Positions 1 through 10,014 of a stretch of DNA of 64,000 nt are shown piece after piece (position 1 is the first letter of the stretch; the number at the start of each line of letters is the position of its first letter). The translations under genes and the position numbers were made by a program. The DNA is from Bartonella tribocorum. Its GTDB lineage: Bacteria > Pseudomonadota > Alphaproteobacteria > Rhizobiales > Rhizobiaceae. The stretch covers positions 262 to 64,261 of the forward strand of contig NZ_NJPP01000001.1 of NCBI RefSeq assembly GCF_002778015.1, written 5' to 3'. The notes below the pieces were generated by a model. The model did not search any database. It saw only the letters and a list, made by a program, of their open reading frames with translations, and was not told the DNA's origin.

Positions 1-439
1 CAGGCATCTTTTCTGGCTGTTTTCTTAAGGATATATCTTTGTTCGATAATTGCTCAGATTCTGAAGAATCATTTATACTTGATATTCCTGGTTCAATAAC
101 CCGTCCTGAACCACCCATCATATTATAATTCAAATGGGAAATAGCCCACCAAGTTCCCCCAATAATCACAAAAACGCAAATAGCAGCAAACCACAAAGCG
201 CTTAAATTCCACTTAGCATCTGGACCAGAGTTCAAGTGTAAAAAGAAAACAATTTGTACTATAATCTGAATAAGTGCCATCCCAATAAGATATGCAACCT
301 TTGTACTAATTGCCCAACTTTCCATCATTCCATACATCACAGGAATAAAAGAACCTAAAGTGAAAAATACAGCCAGAATAAAACCAACCAAATAGGAACC
401 AATACTGGGACCATGTGTTTCATTTTGCATGCTCATCAT
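1..439 (-). CDS. cyoD: Cytochrome o ubiquinol oxidase subunit IV (partial, runs off left edge)
   Basis: Small membrane subunit of the cytochrome bo3 quinol oxidase, a proton-pumping terminal oxidase of the inner membrane. About 146 codons are visible. The protein starts MMSMQNETHG and has three hydrophobic segments at roughly residues 13-35, 47-68 and 80-100, as expected for CyoD. A polar serine- and glutamate-rich tail follows and is still open at base 1. Known CyoD proteins are near 110-130 residues, so this tail is long. The start ATG (439-437) overlaps the cyoC stop in an ATGA, indicating translational coupling as the last gene of cyoABCD. The identification rests on operon position and topology; the true C-terminus is not visible. 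Confidence 0.88.
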   Translation of the reverse strand, partial: MMSMQNETHGPSIGSYLVGFILAVFFTLGSFIPVMYGMMESWAISTKVAYLIGMALIQIIVQIVFFLHLNSGPDAKWNLSALWFAAICVFVIIGGTWWAISHLNYNMMGGSGRVIEPGISSINDSSESEQLSNKDISLRKQPEKMP

Positions 440-1104
440 AACGCTCCTAATAGATAAACCATAGTGAAAACACCAACCCATACAATATCAAGTAAATGCC
501 AAAAAATGGAAAGGCATGCTAAACGTGTTTTATTATTCTGATCCAAGCCATTACGACGAAGATGAAAAAACATCACGACCATCCAAAGAAGGCCAACACT
601 TACGTGAAGACCATGGGTACCAACCAAAGCAAAAAATGCTGACCAATAAGCAGAGAGTATCTCCCGTCCAAAAAGCTGTAAACCTGTTGCAGGATCAATA
701 CCAGCATAAGCATTTGGATCGTAATAAAATACCTCACTCAAAAGTTCATGGAACTCGTAAAGTTCCATAGCAATGAAGCAACACCCCAATACAAAGGTTA
801 TAGCCATCCATAAACGTACACCACTGATGTTATTTTTATGCGCTTGTACCATCGCAAAGCCATAAGTGACGGATGAAAACAATAAAAAAGCAGTCTCAAC
901 CAAAACAAATTTTAAATCAATAAATTCATTACCCGCTTTACCGCCGCCATAAGAAGCAGAAAAAACAGCAAAACTCGAAAAAAGTGTCGAAAATAGGATC
1001 AAATCTGAAAGAATATAGACCCAAAAACCAAACGTCATTACCGAGCTATTATCGTGGTGAAGTTCATCCACTGTACTCGCATTATTCATTGTTACTGCAC
1101 TCAT
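436..1104 (-). CDS. cyoC: Cytochrome o ubiquinol oxidase subunit III
   Basis: Subunit III of the bo3-type quinol oxidase, 222 residues, in the inner membrane. Five hydrophobic segments are seen at roughly 24-50, 65-87, 98-116, 150-175 and 195-220, the topology of the short bacterial subunit III family. The conserved SAFFALVGTHGLHVSVGLLW stretch near residue 155 and the acidic MELYEF in the third segment are family landmarks. The length is normal (E. coli CyoC is just over 200 residues). Its start overlaps the cyoB stop by ATGA, and its stop overlaps the cyoD start the same way, so the three are co-translated. It has no catalytic metal ligands, as expected. Confidence 0.96.
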   Translation of the reverse strand: MSAVTMNNASTVDELHHDNSSVMTFGFWVYILSDLILFSTLFSSFAVFSASYGGGKAGNEFIDLKFVLVETAFLLFSSVTYGFAMVQAHKNNISGVRLWMAITFVLGCCFIAMELYEFHELLSEVFYYDPNAYAGIDPATGLQLFGREILSAYWSAFFALVGTHGLHVSVGLLWMVVMFFHLRRNGLDQNNKTRLACLSIFWHLLDIVWVGVFTMVYLLGAL

Positions 1105-3119
1105 ACTGTCACTCCTTGTTCTTTAAGAACAGCTGTAAAGGCATCTTCAGTTTTTTGCACTTCTTCAGCTGGAATATAATAACCATGGTGATCACCTGTT
1201 AATGAATGACACACAAGTGTCGCAACAAAGCCAATCATTCCAACCGCAACAAGCCACCAAATATGCCAAACAAGCGCAAAACCAACAATTAATGAGAAGA
1301 ATCCTGCAATAACTCCAGCCGACGTATTCGAGGGCATATGAATTTTCGTAAATCCACTTGTCGGACGCTGATAACCACTTTTCTTCATATTCCAATAAGC
1401 ATCATCAGACTGTATCTTCGGAAGTAGAGCGAAATTATAAGAAGGAGGTGGTGAAGAAGTAAACCATTCAAGTGTACGTGCATCACCCCAAGAATCATTT
1501 AACGTTACCGGCAAATGCCCTTTATGCTTAATACCGTACCAAATTGCCAAAACAACCTGTAACACAAAACAAAGGATACCAAGTAAGATAATAAAAGCAC
1601 CCAGAGCAGCAATAATAAACATCGGCTGCCAACTAGGTTCCATGTAATGCTGAAGACGACGCGTTGCCCCCATTAAACCAAGGGCATAAACAGGGAAAAA
1701 GGCAAGATAAAAACCAACAAACCAACACCAGAAAGATGCAATACCTAGTATGCGATTTGGTTTATAACCAAAAACTTTAGGAAACCAAAAAGCAATCCCT
1801 GCTAAATAAGCAAAAACCACACCTCCAATAATTGTATGATGGAAATGCGCTACTAAAAAGAGTGAATTATGAAACTGCCAATCAGCAGGGACAATAGATA
1901 ATAAAACACCTGTTAACCCACCACCAACAAAAGTAAAGATCATCCCCATACACCAAAGCATAGGAGGCTCAAAGCGAAGCCGACCTTTATACATCGTTAG
2001 CAGCCAATTAAAGACTTTTACACCGGTTGGAACTGCAATGATCATCGTAGCAATACCAAAGAAGGTATTGACAGCTTCACCGCCGCCCATTGTAAAGAAA
2101 TGATGTCCCCAAACAAGAAGCGATAAAATTAAAATAACCAACATTGCCCATACCATCGAAGTATAACCAAAGAGGCGTTTTGAAGAAAAAGTGGAGACAA
2201 CTTCAGAAACAATACCAAAAGCTGGAACAACCAAAACATACACTTCAGGATGACCAAAAATCCAAACATAATTAATCCATACCATTGGATTTCCACCACC
2301 AACATTGGTAAAGAAATTCATGCCCAAATAACGATCACACGCCAAAAGTGCAAATGCTACAGCCAAAACAGGATAAATAACTAAAATAAGAATATTGCTG
2401 ACAAAAGCACTCCAACAAAAAACAGGCATTCTCATCATTGTCATTCCAGGAGCACGCATTTTAATCATCGTTGCAACAAAATTCACTGACCCCATTGTTG
2501 TTGCAATACCAGAAAGCTGAAGCGACCATAAATAATAATCTACCCCTGTATCTGGGCTCGTTTGCAACTCTGAAAAAGGTGGATACATCAACCAGCCACC
2601 ACGACCAAAATTACCAACACCTAGCGATATATTAATCAAAATCGCCCCAGCTGCTGTAATCCAAAAACCCAGATTATTTGCAAAGGGAAAAGCAACATCA
2701 CGCGCACCAATTTGCAGTGGTATAAGATAATTGAAAAGACCAAATAAAATCGGCGTAGCCATAAAGAAAATCATGATCGTACCATGGGCCGAAAAAATCT
2801 GATCGAAATGTTCAGGAGGCAAATAACCTGCTGCTTCACTCCCAAGAGCTAAAGCTTGATGCGTTCGCATCATAATCGCATCCGCGAAACCGCGAACGAG
2901 CATAATAATACCAAGCACGATGTACATAATGCCAATGCGCTTATGGTCAACTGTTGTAATCCAATTTCGCCATAAAACCCCCCACCATCCAAGCACTGTT
3001 AAAGCAACAACAGCAATTAAACCAACCAAAACAATCGCAATACATGTATACAAAACGATCGGTTCATGTGCAAGCGCATGAAAAGCACCCGCTGCAGGAT
3101 CTGTAAGTCTTCCAAACAT
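1101..3119 (-). CDS. cyoB: Cytochrome o ubiquinol oxidase subunit I
   Basis: Catalytic subunit of the bo3 quinol oxidase: it oxidises ubiquinol, reduces oxygen to water and pumps protons. At 672 residues it is close to E. coli CyoB. All metal ligands of the haem-copper family are visible: H112 and H427 (low-spin haem), H290 with the cross-linked Y294 in WIFGHPEVY, H339/H340 in VWGHHFFTMGG (CuB), and H425 in VAHFHHTI (high-spin haem). About 14-15 hydrophobic segments run through the protein. It lies 75 bp downstream of cyoA and overlaps cyoC by 4 bp. The glutamate of the D-channel cannot be placed with certainty by eye, but nothing looks broken. Confidence 0.98.
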   Translation of the reverse strand: MFGRLTDPAAGAFHALAHEPIVLYTCIAIVLVGLIAVVALTVLGWWGVLWRNWITTVDHKRIGIMYIVLGIIMLVRGFADAIMMRTHQALALGSEAAGYLPPEHFDQIFSAHGTIMIFFMATPILFGLFNYLIPLQIGARDVAFPFANNLGFWITAAGAILINISLGVGNFGRGGWLMYPPFSELQTSPDTGVDYYLWSLQLSGIATTMGSVNFVATMIKMRAPGMTMMRMPVFCWSAFVSNILILVIYPVLAVAFALLACDRYLGMNFFTNVGGGNPMVWINYVWIFGHPEVYVLVVPAFGIVSEVVSTFSSKRLFGYTSMVWAMLVILILSLLVWGHHFFTMGGGEAVNTFFGIATMIIAVPTGVKVFNWLLTMYKGRLRFEPPMLWCMGMIFTFVGGGLTGVLLSIVPADWQFHNSLFLVAHFHHTIIGGVVFAYLAGIAFWFPKVFGYKPNRILGIASFWCWFVGFYLAFFPVYALGLMGATRRLQHYMEPSWQPMFIIAALGAFIILLGILCFVLQVVLAIWYGIKHKGHLPVTLNDSWGDARTLEWFTSSPPPSYNFALLPKIQSDDAYWNMKKSGYQRPTSGFTKIHMPSNTSAGVIAGFFSLIVGFALVWHIWWLVAVGMIGFVATLVCHSLTGDHHGYYIPAEEVQKTEDAFTAVLKEQGVTV

Positions 3120-3194
3120 TTCTCAATCCATTTCAAATGAAATTTAAATTCAAAAGAAACCTTCTTTTAAAAGGGCTCTCTCTCTACTGATCCT

Positions 3195-4169
3195 TTAAAT
3201 GACATCAGGATCAAATACTGAACACAGTGCACCCCATAGCGTCTGAGCAGCAGAACGTTTCATTAAATCTTCATTACACACCGTATTTTCATCGACACAT
3301 CGATTAACAACACGATAGTAAAGCCGCTTCTCAACAGGTGCAAAATAACGAACTTCAGCATCTTTTTCCTTCGCAGCAATATCACCCATACGAGGCGCAA
3401 TAGAAAGTTTACGATAAGATGTACGATCAAGCACTCGACCATTAGCCCGAGCTTTTACAATCCAATCCTCAAAATCCTGCAAAGATACAGAATGCCACTT
3501 AAACCGCATTCCTGAAAAACCATCACCACTGTAATTTGCCGAAGTTCCTTTGAATACTCCTGGTTCTTCAGCAACTAAATGCAACTTAGCATTCATCTGC
3601 GGCATAGCATAAAGAACTGTCCCCAATTTAGGGACCCAAAAAGCATTGACAGAATTTTCTGATGTCAATTGCAATAAAATTTGACGTCCTTTAGGCGCGT
3701 AAATTTCATTAATCGATGCAACGCCATATTCAGGATAAATAAAAAGCCACTTCCAATCAAGAGCTACAACATCAACTTGCAATGGCTTCTCTTCACCTAC
3801 AACCTCTACTGGAAGAGGATTTGTAGGTTCAAGCTTATAGGTATAATAAGCTGTTAATGCACCTAAAACCGTTACGATTCCAATTGGAATACCCCACATC
3901 AATGCTTCAATTTTATTTGAATGCGCCCAATCAGGAGAATAATTCGCTTTCACATTCGATGCACGGTATTTTATAGCTAAAAATACCACACTCACCATCA
4001 CCGGAATGACAACGCAAAGCATAACAAGCACACAAATAACGATCAAAACGAGCTGTTGGCGCGCAACATAACCTGATGGCTGTAGAACATCAACCTTACA
4101 ACCAGACAAAAGAAGCGCTGCTCCCCCTAAAATCATAAGCACTTCTAATTGTCTAACAAAGTTCTTCAT
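3195..4169 (-). CDS. cyoA: Cytochrome o ubiquinol oxidase subunit II (lipoprotein)
   Basis: Subunit II of the bo3 quinol oxidase, first gene of cyoABCD. I chose the start at 4169 (MKNFVRQLEV), preceded by a GGGGGT ribosome site. From there the protein has a lipoprotein signal ending in LLLSGC near residue 24, two membrane segments (about 45-70 and 88-108) and a periplasmic cupredoxin-like domain with EYGVASINEIYAPKGR and FWVPKLG. As in quinol oxidases, the CuA-binding cysteines of cytochrome c oxidases are absent. About 324 residues. An upstream in-frame ATG would add eight residues before the signal peptide and is less likely. Confidence 0.95.
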   Translation of the reverse strand: MKNFVRQLEVLMILGGAALLLSGCKVDVLQPSGYVARQQLVLIVICVLVMLCVVIPVMVSVVFLAIKYRASNVKANYSPDWAHSNKIEALMWGIPIGIVTVLGALTAYYTYKLEPTNPLPVEVVGEEKPLQVDVVALDWKWLFIYPEYGVASINEIYAPKGRQILLQLTSENSVNAFWVPKLGTVLYAMPQMNAKLHLVAEEPGVFKGTSANYSGDGFSGMRFKWHSVSLQDFEDWIVKARANGRVLDRTSYRKLSIAPRMGDIAAKEKDAEVRYFAPVEKRLYYRVVNRCVDENTVCNEDLMKRSAAQTLWGALCSVFDPDVI

Positions 4170-4285
4170 CTTTATTACCCCCGTCATACGCACTAAAAAT
4201 TGTCATAAATATAATACCTTTTATTGTACAAATTTAAAAATAATTATCAAGTGAATTCAATCCCTGCATCACTCTTATCCAACGC

Positions 4286-4741
4286 TTACTCTTTACCTTC
4301 ATAATTGATTAATTGTTTTGCAATATACTCAAGTGCAAATCGATATCCATCACTTCCACACCCACTTATAATAGCATCTACACCTGCAGATGTATAAGAA
4401 TGGTGGCGGAAAGATTCACGCTGATAAATGTGGGATAAATGAACTTCTACCTTCAGCCCCGAAAACATTCTTAGGGCATCAAGAAGGGCAACAGATGTAT
4501 GACTGTAAGCCGCTGGATTGATAATCAATCCAAAACTTGTCCCTATGGCTTCTTGTATCCATTCTACTAGCTGCCCCTCATGGTTACTTTGATAAAAATT
4601 TATTACAATATCAGCTCTTTTTGCCCATTCTCTGCAATTTTTTTCAATATCTTCCAGAGTTTCTGTTCCATAAATTTCTGGCTCACGTTGCCCCAGAAAA
4701 TTTAAATTAGGACCATTTAAAATCGTTATCACAACAGACAT
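4286..4741 (-). CDS. aroQ: 3-dehydroquinate dehydratase, type II
   Basis: Third step of the shikimate pathway: 3-dehydroquinate to 3-dehydroshikimate, cytoplasmic. Type II signatures are present in order: NGPNLNFLGQREPEIYG with the catalytic tyrosine, NPAAYSHTSVALLDAL in the middle, and EVHLSHIYQRESFRHHSYTS with the catalytic histidine. I set the start at MSVVITILNGPN (4741), with AAAGG about eight bases upstream. An upstream ATG at 4768 would add nine residues and has no clear ribosome site. The length of 151 fits the family (about 145-155). It follows recF after about 55 bp. With aroA at the other end of the window it shows the aromatic pathway is retained. Confidence 0.95.
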   Translation of the reverse strand: MSVVITILNGPNLNFLGQREPEIYGTETLEDIEKNCREWAKRADIVINFYQSNHEGQLVEWIQEAIGTSFGLIINPAAYSHTSVALLDALRMFSGLKVEVHLSHIYQRESFRHHSYTSAGVDAIISGCGSDGYRFALEYIAKQLINYEGKE

Positions 4742-4796
4742 AGCAAGCCTTTTCTTATCGATCATCACTTAATTTAAAAAATATTTAGCATGTTTT

Positions 4797-5939
4797 TTAC
4801 AGCAATAAAGCACCATCCTTAATTTCAAAAAATTCTGCGCGCCCTTTTAAATCATCAAATAAAAGATGATCTGTTCCTGTCATAAATGTTTGTACAGCTA
4901 AATCATCAAGAATATCAAATAAAGCAGCACGTCGATGCGAATCAAGATGAGCTGCCATTTCATCAAGAAGAAGAATGGGAGCCCTTTGTGATACCATACC
5001 TGTTAGACGTGCATGACACAAAACCAAACCTGTTAGTAGCGCTTTTTGTTCACCTGTTGAACAAGATGCTGCTGCTCTATTTTTATCCGCATAAAAAACT
5101 TGTAAATCTGTGCGATGTGGTCCTTCTAATGTCCGTCCAGCAGCACGATCTATTGCGCGATTACGCCGCAACAAATCACAAAATTGCTCTTCAACTTCAG
5201 TGGCTGATATTTCACCAAGAGCTGTTTCTAAAAAACCATCAATTTGCAAAAAAGCCCGCGGAAAAGGTATCTGAGATGGCATTTGTGTAAACATGTCATT
5301 TAAAAGCCGAATAACATCAATACGCGCTGCAGAAATAGCTGTCGCTAATTCTGCCATCTGCTTTTCTAAAGCATCAAACCAAGCATTGTCTTCATTGCCA
5401 TCCAAAAACAAACGATTCCGTGCACGCATCGCTTTATCATAATCGGCTATGCGGCGACTATGCAAAGGATCAATCGCTAAAACCATACGATCCAAAAAAC
5501 GACGGCGCTCAAGCGAAGGACCCGTAAAAAGACCATCCATAGACGGTGTTAGGATACTAATATGACAATAATCTGTTAAGCAATCACTTGGTTCATGCAC
5601 ACCATTAATATGGACCTTTCGACTGTTATCGCTAACCTCCAAAGCAGTACCAATCTTTACTTCACCATAAAGAGCACATTCAAGACAGGCAAATACAACA
5701 AATCCTTCACCGCCTCCATCTATAAAGCTAACGTCAGAATATGCTGCCCGTCGCAAACCACGTCCCGGAGAAAGAAAAGATAATGCCTCTAAAAGATTTG
5801 TCTTACCAGCACCGTTGTGCCCAGTGAAAACTACATGCCGACCCGCAAAATGAATATTAAAAAAAGAATAATTGCGATAACGTAAAAGCTTCAGCTGCCT
5901 CACAGCTACTTTGTGTACATGACTTGCCATGCATTGCAA
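4797..5939 (-). CDS. recF: DNA replication and repair protein RecF
   Basis: SMC-like ATPase that helps RecOR load RecA at single-strand gaps. 380 residues. Walker A GHNGAGKTNLLEAL is at residues 40-51. The ABC signature region CSTGEQKALL and a Walker B ILLLDEMAAHLD lie in the C-terminal third. The N-terminal LKLLRYRNYSFFNIHF strand motif is typical of RecF. It sits 11 bp downstream of dnaN, as in the widespread dnaA-dnaN-recF arrangement. The start could instead be the second methionine (MASHVHK), three codons later; neither has a strong ribosome site, consistent with translational coupling to dnaN. Confidence 0.96.
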   Translation of the reverse strand: MQCMASHVHKVAVRQLKLLRYRNYSFFNIHFAGRHVVFTGHNGAGKTNLLEALSFLSPGRGLRRAAYSDVSFIDGGGEGFVVFACLECALYGEVKIGTALEVSDNSRKVHINGVHEPSDCLTDYCHISILTPSMDGLFTGPSLERRRFLDRMVLAIDPLHSRRIADYDKAMRARNRLFLDGNEDNAWFDALEKQMAELATAISAARIDVIRLLNDMFTQMPSQIPFPRAFLQIDGFLETALGEISATEVEEQFCDLLRRNRAIDRAAGRTLEGPHRTDLQVFYADKNRAAASCSTGEQKALLTGLVLCHARLTGMVSQRAPILLLDEMAAHLDSHRRAALFDILDDLAVQTFMTGTDHLLFDDLKGRAEFFEIKDGALLL

Positions 5940-5950
5940 AATAATTGCCC

Positions 5951-7072
5951 CTAAACGCGAATAGGCATCAGTACATAGAGCACATCCGCATCATCATTAT
6001 CGCGAATCAGAGCTGGTGCTCCAGCTTCAGCCAACATAAAAACCATTTCATTGCTTGAAAGCTGTCCAGCAATATCCAAAAGATAACGTGAATTGAACCC
6101 TATCTCAAGGGGTTGCGATGTGTAAGTTACAGATAATTGATCTTCCGCACTGCCCGAATCAGGACTATTAACAACAAGTTTTAATTGTCCCTGCCCAATC
6201 GTTAACTTAACTGCACGCCCCCGATCACTTGAAATCGTTGAAACACGATCAACTGCAGAAGAAAAATCCTGCCTATTAACAACCAATTCTTTATCATTTC
6301 CAAGAGGAATAACACGTTGATAATCTGGAAATGTCCCATCAATTAACTTTGATGTAAAAACCACAGAACCTACAGAAAAACGAATCTTTGTCTCTGAAAG
6401 CTCTATACATACATCACCATCATTTTCTTCTGAAAGAAGCTTTTGCAACTCTCCTACAGCTTTACGAGGAACAATAACACCAGGCATTCCCTCAACTCCT
6501 GAAGGCGCTTCCATCTCAACTTGTGCCAAACGATGACCATCAGTAGCAACCAAACGTAGTTTCAAAACATCATCATTAATGATATGGAAGTAAATACCAT
6601 TAAGATAATAGCGGGTTTCTTCAGTAGAAATGGCAAATTGCGTACAATCAAGTAAATGTTTCAGCCCTGATGTCGATAGAGAAAAGCGATAACCAAACTG
6701 CCCAGGAAGTGACTCTGGAAAATCTGCCTTGGGAAGACATTGAAGCTGAAAATGTGCACAACCGGAAACAACAGACAGTGTATTCGCTTGATTCTCATCG
6801 ACGGATAATACAACTTCATTGCCATCAGGAAGTTTCCGAATGATATCATAGAGCAAATGTGCCGGAACAGTTGTTGCTCCAGCGTGCTCAACATTAACTG
6901 TAAAAGATTCTGTAACCTCTAGATCGAGATCTGTTGTCTTTAACTGCACATGACCATTTTCTGCATCAATGAGCACATTCGATAAAATAGGAATAGTATT
7001 ACGGCGCTCTACCACACGGTGAACACGACCAAGAGACTTGAGAAACTGACTGCGATCAACTGTAATACGCAT
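5951..7072 (-). CDS. dnaN: DNA polymerase III beta subunit (sliding clamp)
   Basis: Ring-shaped processivity clamp of the replicative polymerase. 373 residues, matching the family's roughly 370. The start MRITVDRSQFLKSLGRVHRV aligns with the canonical N-terminus. Landmarks include RRNTIPILSNVLI, the central ATDGHRLA, GTFPDYQRVIP, and a C-terminus ending YVLMPIRV (usual MPMRL/MPIRV). Three repeats of about 120 residues can be followed. It lies between dnaA (183 bp upstream) and recF (11 bp downstream). No anomalies. Confidence 0.98.
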   Translation of the reverse strand: MRITVDRSQFLKSLGRVHRVVERRNTIPILSNVLIDAENGHVQLKTTDLDLEVTESFTVNVEHAGATTVPAHLLYDIIRKLPDGNEVVLSVDENQANTLSVVSGCAHFQLQCLPKADFPESLPGQFGYRFSLSTSGLKHLLDCTQFAISTEETRYYLNGIYFHIINDDVLKLRLVATDGHRLAQVEMEAPSGVEGMPGVIVPRKAVGELQKLLSEENDGDVCIELSETKIRFSVGSVVFTSKLIDGTFPDYQRVIPLGNDKELVVNRQDFSSAVDRVSTISSDRGRAVKLTIGQGQLKLVVNSPDSGSAEDQLSVTYTSQPLEIGFNSRYLLDIAGQLSSNEMVFMLAEAGAPALIRDNDDADVLYVLMPIRV

Positions 7073-7255
7073 AAAAGCCCCGTATGATTTACCAAAAACT
7101 ATAAGAATTCCTTAGAACTAAATAATAGGTCCTTTTTAAAGAATCATCTGTTAGAATTTATTAAACCCCTACTATTCAAATAGCAAGTCACTACTCCATA
7201 AGAAAAAACAAATCCTTTTATTAAATTCTCTAAAGTTTCTTCAAAAAAAAGAACA

Positions 7256-8827
7256 CTACACAGCTTGTTCTCCAATCAACCGCTTTAGCAATTCAAGCTC
7301 CTTGGCCAAGGTCTGATCACCGCAAACCAAATCTTCAATTTTACGCACAGCGTGTAAAACCGTTGTATGATCACGCCCACCAAAACGGCGTCCTATTTCT
7401 GGCAATGAGCGAGGCGTTAATACTTTTGCTAAATACATTGCAACTTGCCGTGGCTTTACAATCGTACGCGTTCGACGATTAGATAACAAGTCCTGTTTAG
7501 AAACATTATAATGGCGCGCTACCGTACGCTGAATTTCTTCAATCCGAATGCGCTTAGGTTCACCTGGACGTGTCAAGTGACCTAATAACTCATCAATCCG
7601 TTCTAAAGATAAATCAGACTCAAAAGATTGACGAAATAAGAGCTGGTTAAATGCGCCTTCAATATCGCGCCCCGATCCTAAAACTGTTTTTGCAATATAC
7701 TCCAAGACATCATCAGAAATTGATATCATGCTATCATCTTGCTGTGCAACCTTCAACCGCTGACGCAACATTTGCAAACGCATTTCATAATCTGGCGCCT
7801 CAATTTCAAGGGCAACCCCTCCCTGAAGACGAGAGCGAACGCGAAGATCAAGCGATTCTAATTCCGCTGGTGGACGATCTGCAGCAACAACAACCTGTTT
7901 TGCGCTATCAAGCAACATATTAAGCAAATGGCAAAATTCATGCTGTATCGACTTACCCTGCAAAAACTGCATATCATCAATAATTAAAAGGTCGATATCA
8001 CGAAGCTGTTCTTTAAAAGAAAGAGCATCATTATCACGAATAGCTGTTGCAAAACGCCACATAAAATATTCAGCAGTTAAATAAATAACACGTGCAGACG
8101 TTAAACGCTTCAATGCAGAACCTGCAATCGCTTGAAGCAAATGTGTTTTCCCCAAACCAACAGACGCATGAATAAAAAGAGGATTAAAACGCAGAGCACT
8201 CTTATGCCCCTCCGCAATTGAACGCGCTGCCGCTAAAGCAACGCGATTAGAAGCTCCTTCAACAAAATTTTCAAAAGTATAACGAGAATCAAGTGGAGAT
8301 CCAAAAACTCCCGCTTGAGAACTCTTAACTGAATGCTCTACACAACTCTCAACAAAAAGTGAAGTCGCCCGCTCCTCCAGCACAACAGAAGGCACACTTG
8401 TTTTACAAACAACATCTCTGGAAACGCGTTCCATACCACGAACAATAACCTCAACACGAAGAACTGCTGAATTCTCTTGCTTCCATAAATGAGTCAAAAG
8501 AGAACCATAGTGATTATTAATCCATGAACGTAAAAAAGCGGTAGGAACGGAAAGCTTTACAAGAGTATGACTATACTCAGCAAGTTTTACACGACCAAAC
8601 CAACTGGTATAAGCTTCAACACCAACCTGTGCTTTTAATTGTGCCATAACACGTGTAAAAGCTGCCGCACCCTCCTCCTCTGAAATGATAGCATGCCTTA
8701 TAGAAGCATTTTTATCAACAACCCCATCACTCTGCGTTCTCCTATTCTTTATTATGTTCTCTGCCGACAGGATATTCACCGAAACCCTTTTAAAGGAACT
8801 AGCTTTAGAGTTCAATTTATCCACCAT
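7256..8827 (-). CDS. dnaA: Chromosomal replication initiator protein DnaA
   Basis: AAA+ initiator that binds DnaA boxes and opens oriC. The frame is open to a TTG at 8893, but the better start is ATG 8827 ([11 protein letters not shown]), preceded by AGGA, giving 523 residues. Domain I (about 50-130) carries [11 protein letters not shown]. Walker A is [11 protein letters not shown] near 221-231 and Walker B is [11 protein letters not shown] near 279-288. Domain IV at the C-terminus has the DNA-binding signature [12 protein letters not shown] and [11 protein letters not shown]. The variable linker is longish. The gene follows a 679-bp spacer containing DnaA-box-like sites and precedes dnaN. 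Confidence 0.97.
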   Translation of the reverse strand: MVDKLNSKASSFKRVSVNILSAENIIKNRRTQSDGVVDKNASIRHAIISEEEGAAAFTRVMAQLKAQVGVEAYTSWFGRVKLAEYSHTLVKLSVPTAFLRSWINNHYGSLLTHLWKQENSAVLRVEVIVRGMERVSRDVVCKTSVPSVVLEERATSLFVESCVEHSVKSSQAGVFGSPLDSRYTFENFVEGASNRVALAAARSIAEGHKSALRFNPLFIHASVGLGKTHLLQAIAGSALKRLTSARVIYLTAEYFMWRFATAIRDNDALSFKEQLRDIDLLIIDDMQFLQGKSIQHEFCHLLNMLLDSAKQVVVAADRPPAELESLDLRVRSRLQGGVALEIEAPDYEMRLQMLRQRLKVAQQDDSMISISDDVLEYIAKTVLGSGRDIEGAFNQLLFRQSFESDLSLERIDELLGHLTRPGEPKRIRIEEIQRTVARHYNVSKQDLLSNRRTRTIVKPRQVAMYLAKVLTPRSLPEIGRRFGGRDHTTVLHAVRKIEDLVCGDQTLAKELELLKRLIGEQAV

Positions 8828-9506
8828 CTTCCATCCTGATAAAAATAAAATTCTGTCCTGCCAAACAGCTAAAATTAAATCCAGCGAAAGCAAAACGCCC
8901 TACCCCAAATAAGATTACTTTTCATCCCCTAGGATAGCCTCATCACAACCCCACTAACAAAGATGACCAATAAGATTTACTTGCATTCATGATATGATCC
9001 ACACTTCTAAAATGGTAAACATACCAATCAAGAAAACTAAAAAACCTCAAAAAGGCTAAACCAAAGCATTTCATATTCAATAAAATACGGGATAATGCGC
9101 TGATGTGGCCCCTTCATGCTTTCTAATCTTCACTAAGAACCATACAAAACAGCAGAGGTAAAATGCAAGAGGTCAAAATAAAATCAAAAGCTCCCCCCAA
9201 AATGTTTATTTCAATGCAGAATGAGAAAAATTATTGATTCAACTCATTTTTTTTCTCTAAATTTACCAATCATTAAAAAATCTCTTCAGATTAAAAAAAA
9301 AAAATAAAATGCTTGACAAAAAAGACTCTATAAAAATCCACAAAGCTTGTGGATAACCATATGCCCCCTATAAACTTTCTCTCCTTTTTCAAGAAGAGAA
9401 TCGCTGTCGATTCTTGCTTTCAATAGAAACTTTTTGAAACAACAAATAAATAAAAAGCCAGCATCCCTACAGATACTGGCTTGCTTCTTAATAAAATATA
9501 AAAAGC
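8828..9506. other. rpsT-dnaA spacer with DnaA-box-like sites; possible dnaA regulatory region or origin element
   Basis: A 679-bp non-coding AT-rich interval. Seen directly: TGTGGATAA at 9348-9356, a perfect consensus DnaA box on the minus strand; TGATCCACA at 8996-9004 (one mismatch); AAATCCACA at 9334-9342 (two mismatches); and a long A-run at about 9292-9303. A further TGATCCACA lies at 9958-9966, beyond rpsT. This fits either autoregulation of dnaA or part of an origin. In many Alphaproteobacteria the origin is not at dnaA, so the origin call is only a possibility. No ORF here looks real. Confidence 0.4.
9446..9481 (-). terminator. Rho-independent terminator of rpsT
   Basis: Ten-base-pair stem with one G-U pair: 9456-9465 pairs with 9472-9481 around a six-base loop. 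Read on the minus strand it is followed by TTTTTATTT. It lies about 25 bp past the rpsT stop. Confidence 0.85.
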
Positions 9507-9773
9507 TTAAACGCTGAGAGCTTTCAAACGTCTTGCTAAACGGGATACTTTCCTCGCAGCAGTATTTTTATGAAAAACCCCTTTAGAAACCGCACGCATA
9601 ATCTCAGGCTCAAAATTCTTAAATGCGATTTCCGCAGACGCCTTATCACCCCCTGCTAAAGCATCATCAAACTTACGCATAAAAGTACGAACACGCGAAC
9701 GGCGGGCTCTATTAACCTGTGTGCGTGCTGCAACCTTGCGCACCGCTTTTCGAGCAGAAGGTGTATTCGCCAT
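9507..9773 (-). CDS. rpsT: 30S ribosomal protein S20
   Basis: Small, basic primary 16S rRNA-binding protein, 88 residues. The start [20 protein letters not shown] and lysine/arginine-rich helices ([15 protein letters not shown], then [17 protein letters not shown]) are diagnostic of S20. Length is normal. It is preceded by an AGAGAG ribosome site and followed by its own terminator, so it is transcribed separately from dnaA. The rpsT-dnaA neighbourhood is common in Rhizobiales. Confidence 0.97.
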   Translation of the reverse strand: MANTPSARKAVRKVAARTQVNRARRSRVRTFMRKFDDALAGGDKASAEIAFKNFEPEIMRAVSKGVFHKNTAARKVSRLARRLKALSV

Positions 9774-10014
9774 AAATATAATCTCTCTTTCAATACCTTG
9801 GTAAAACGAGCCTCAATAACAACTCTACCAATATAAACAAACCTAATCCAAGCAAAACTATAAAGCTGCTTATAACCCACGTGGCTTATAGCGCAATGTC
9901 AAAGCCAGCGTCAATTAAATTTTCAAAGACAGACATAAAAAACGATACCAAACTCTTTGATCCACAACTTTATCACTTAATAGTTTAAAGATATTCCTTA
10001 ACAAACAAAGGAAT

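Noticed and set aside
8828-8893. Upstream extension of dnaA to a TTG start
   Set aside because: The added 22 residues are hydrophobic and unlike DnaA domain I; the ATG at 8827 has a better ribosome site.
9313-9334. TTGACA followed by TATAAA near dnaA
   Set aside because: The spacing is only 10 bases and the direction is opposite to dnaA, so it is not a usable sigma70 promoter as it stands.
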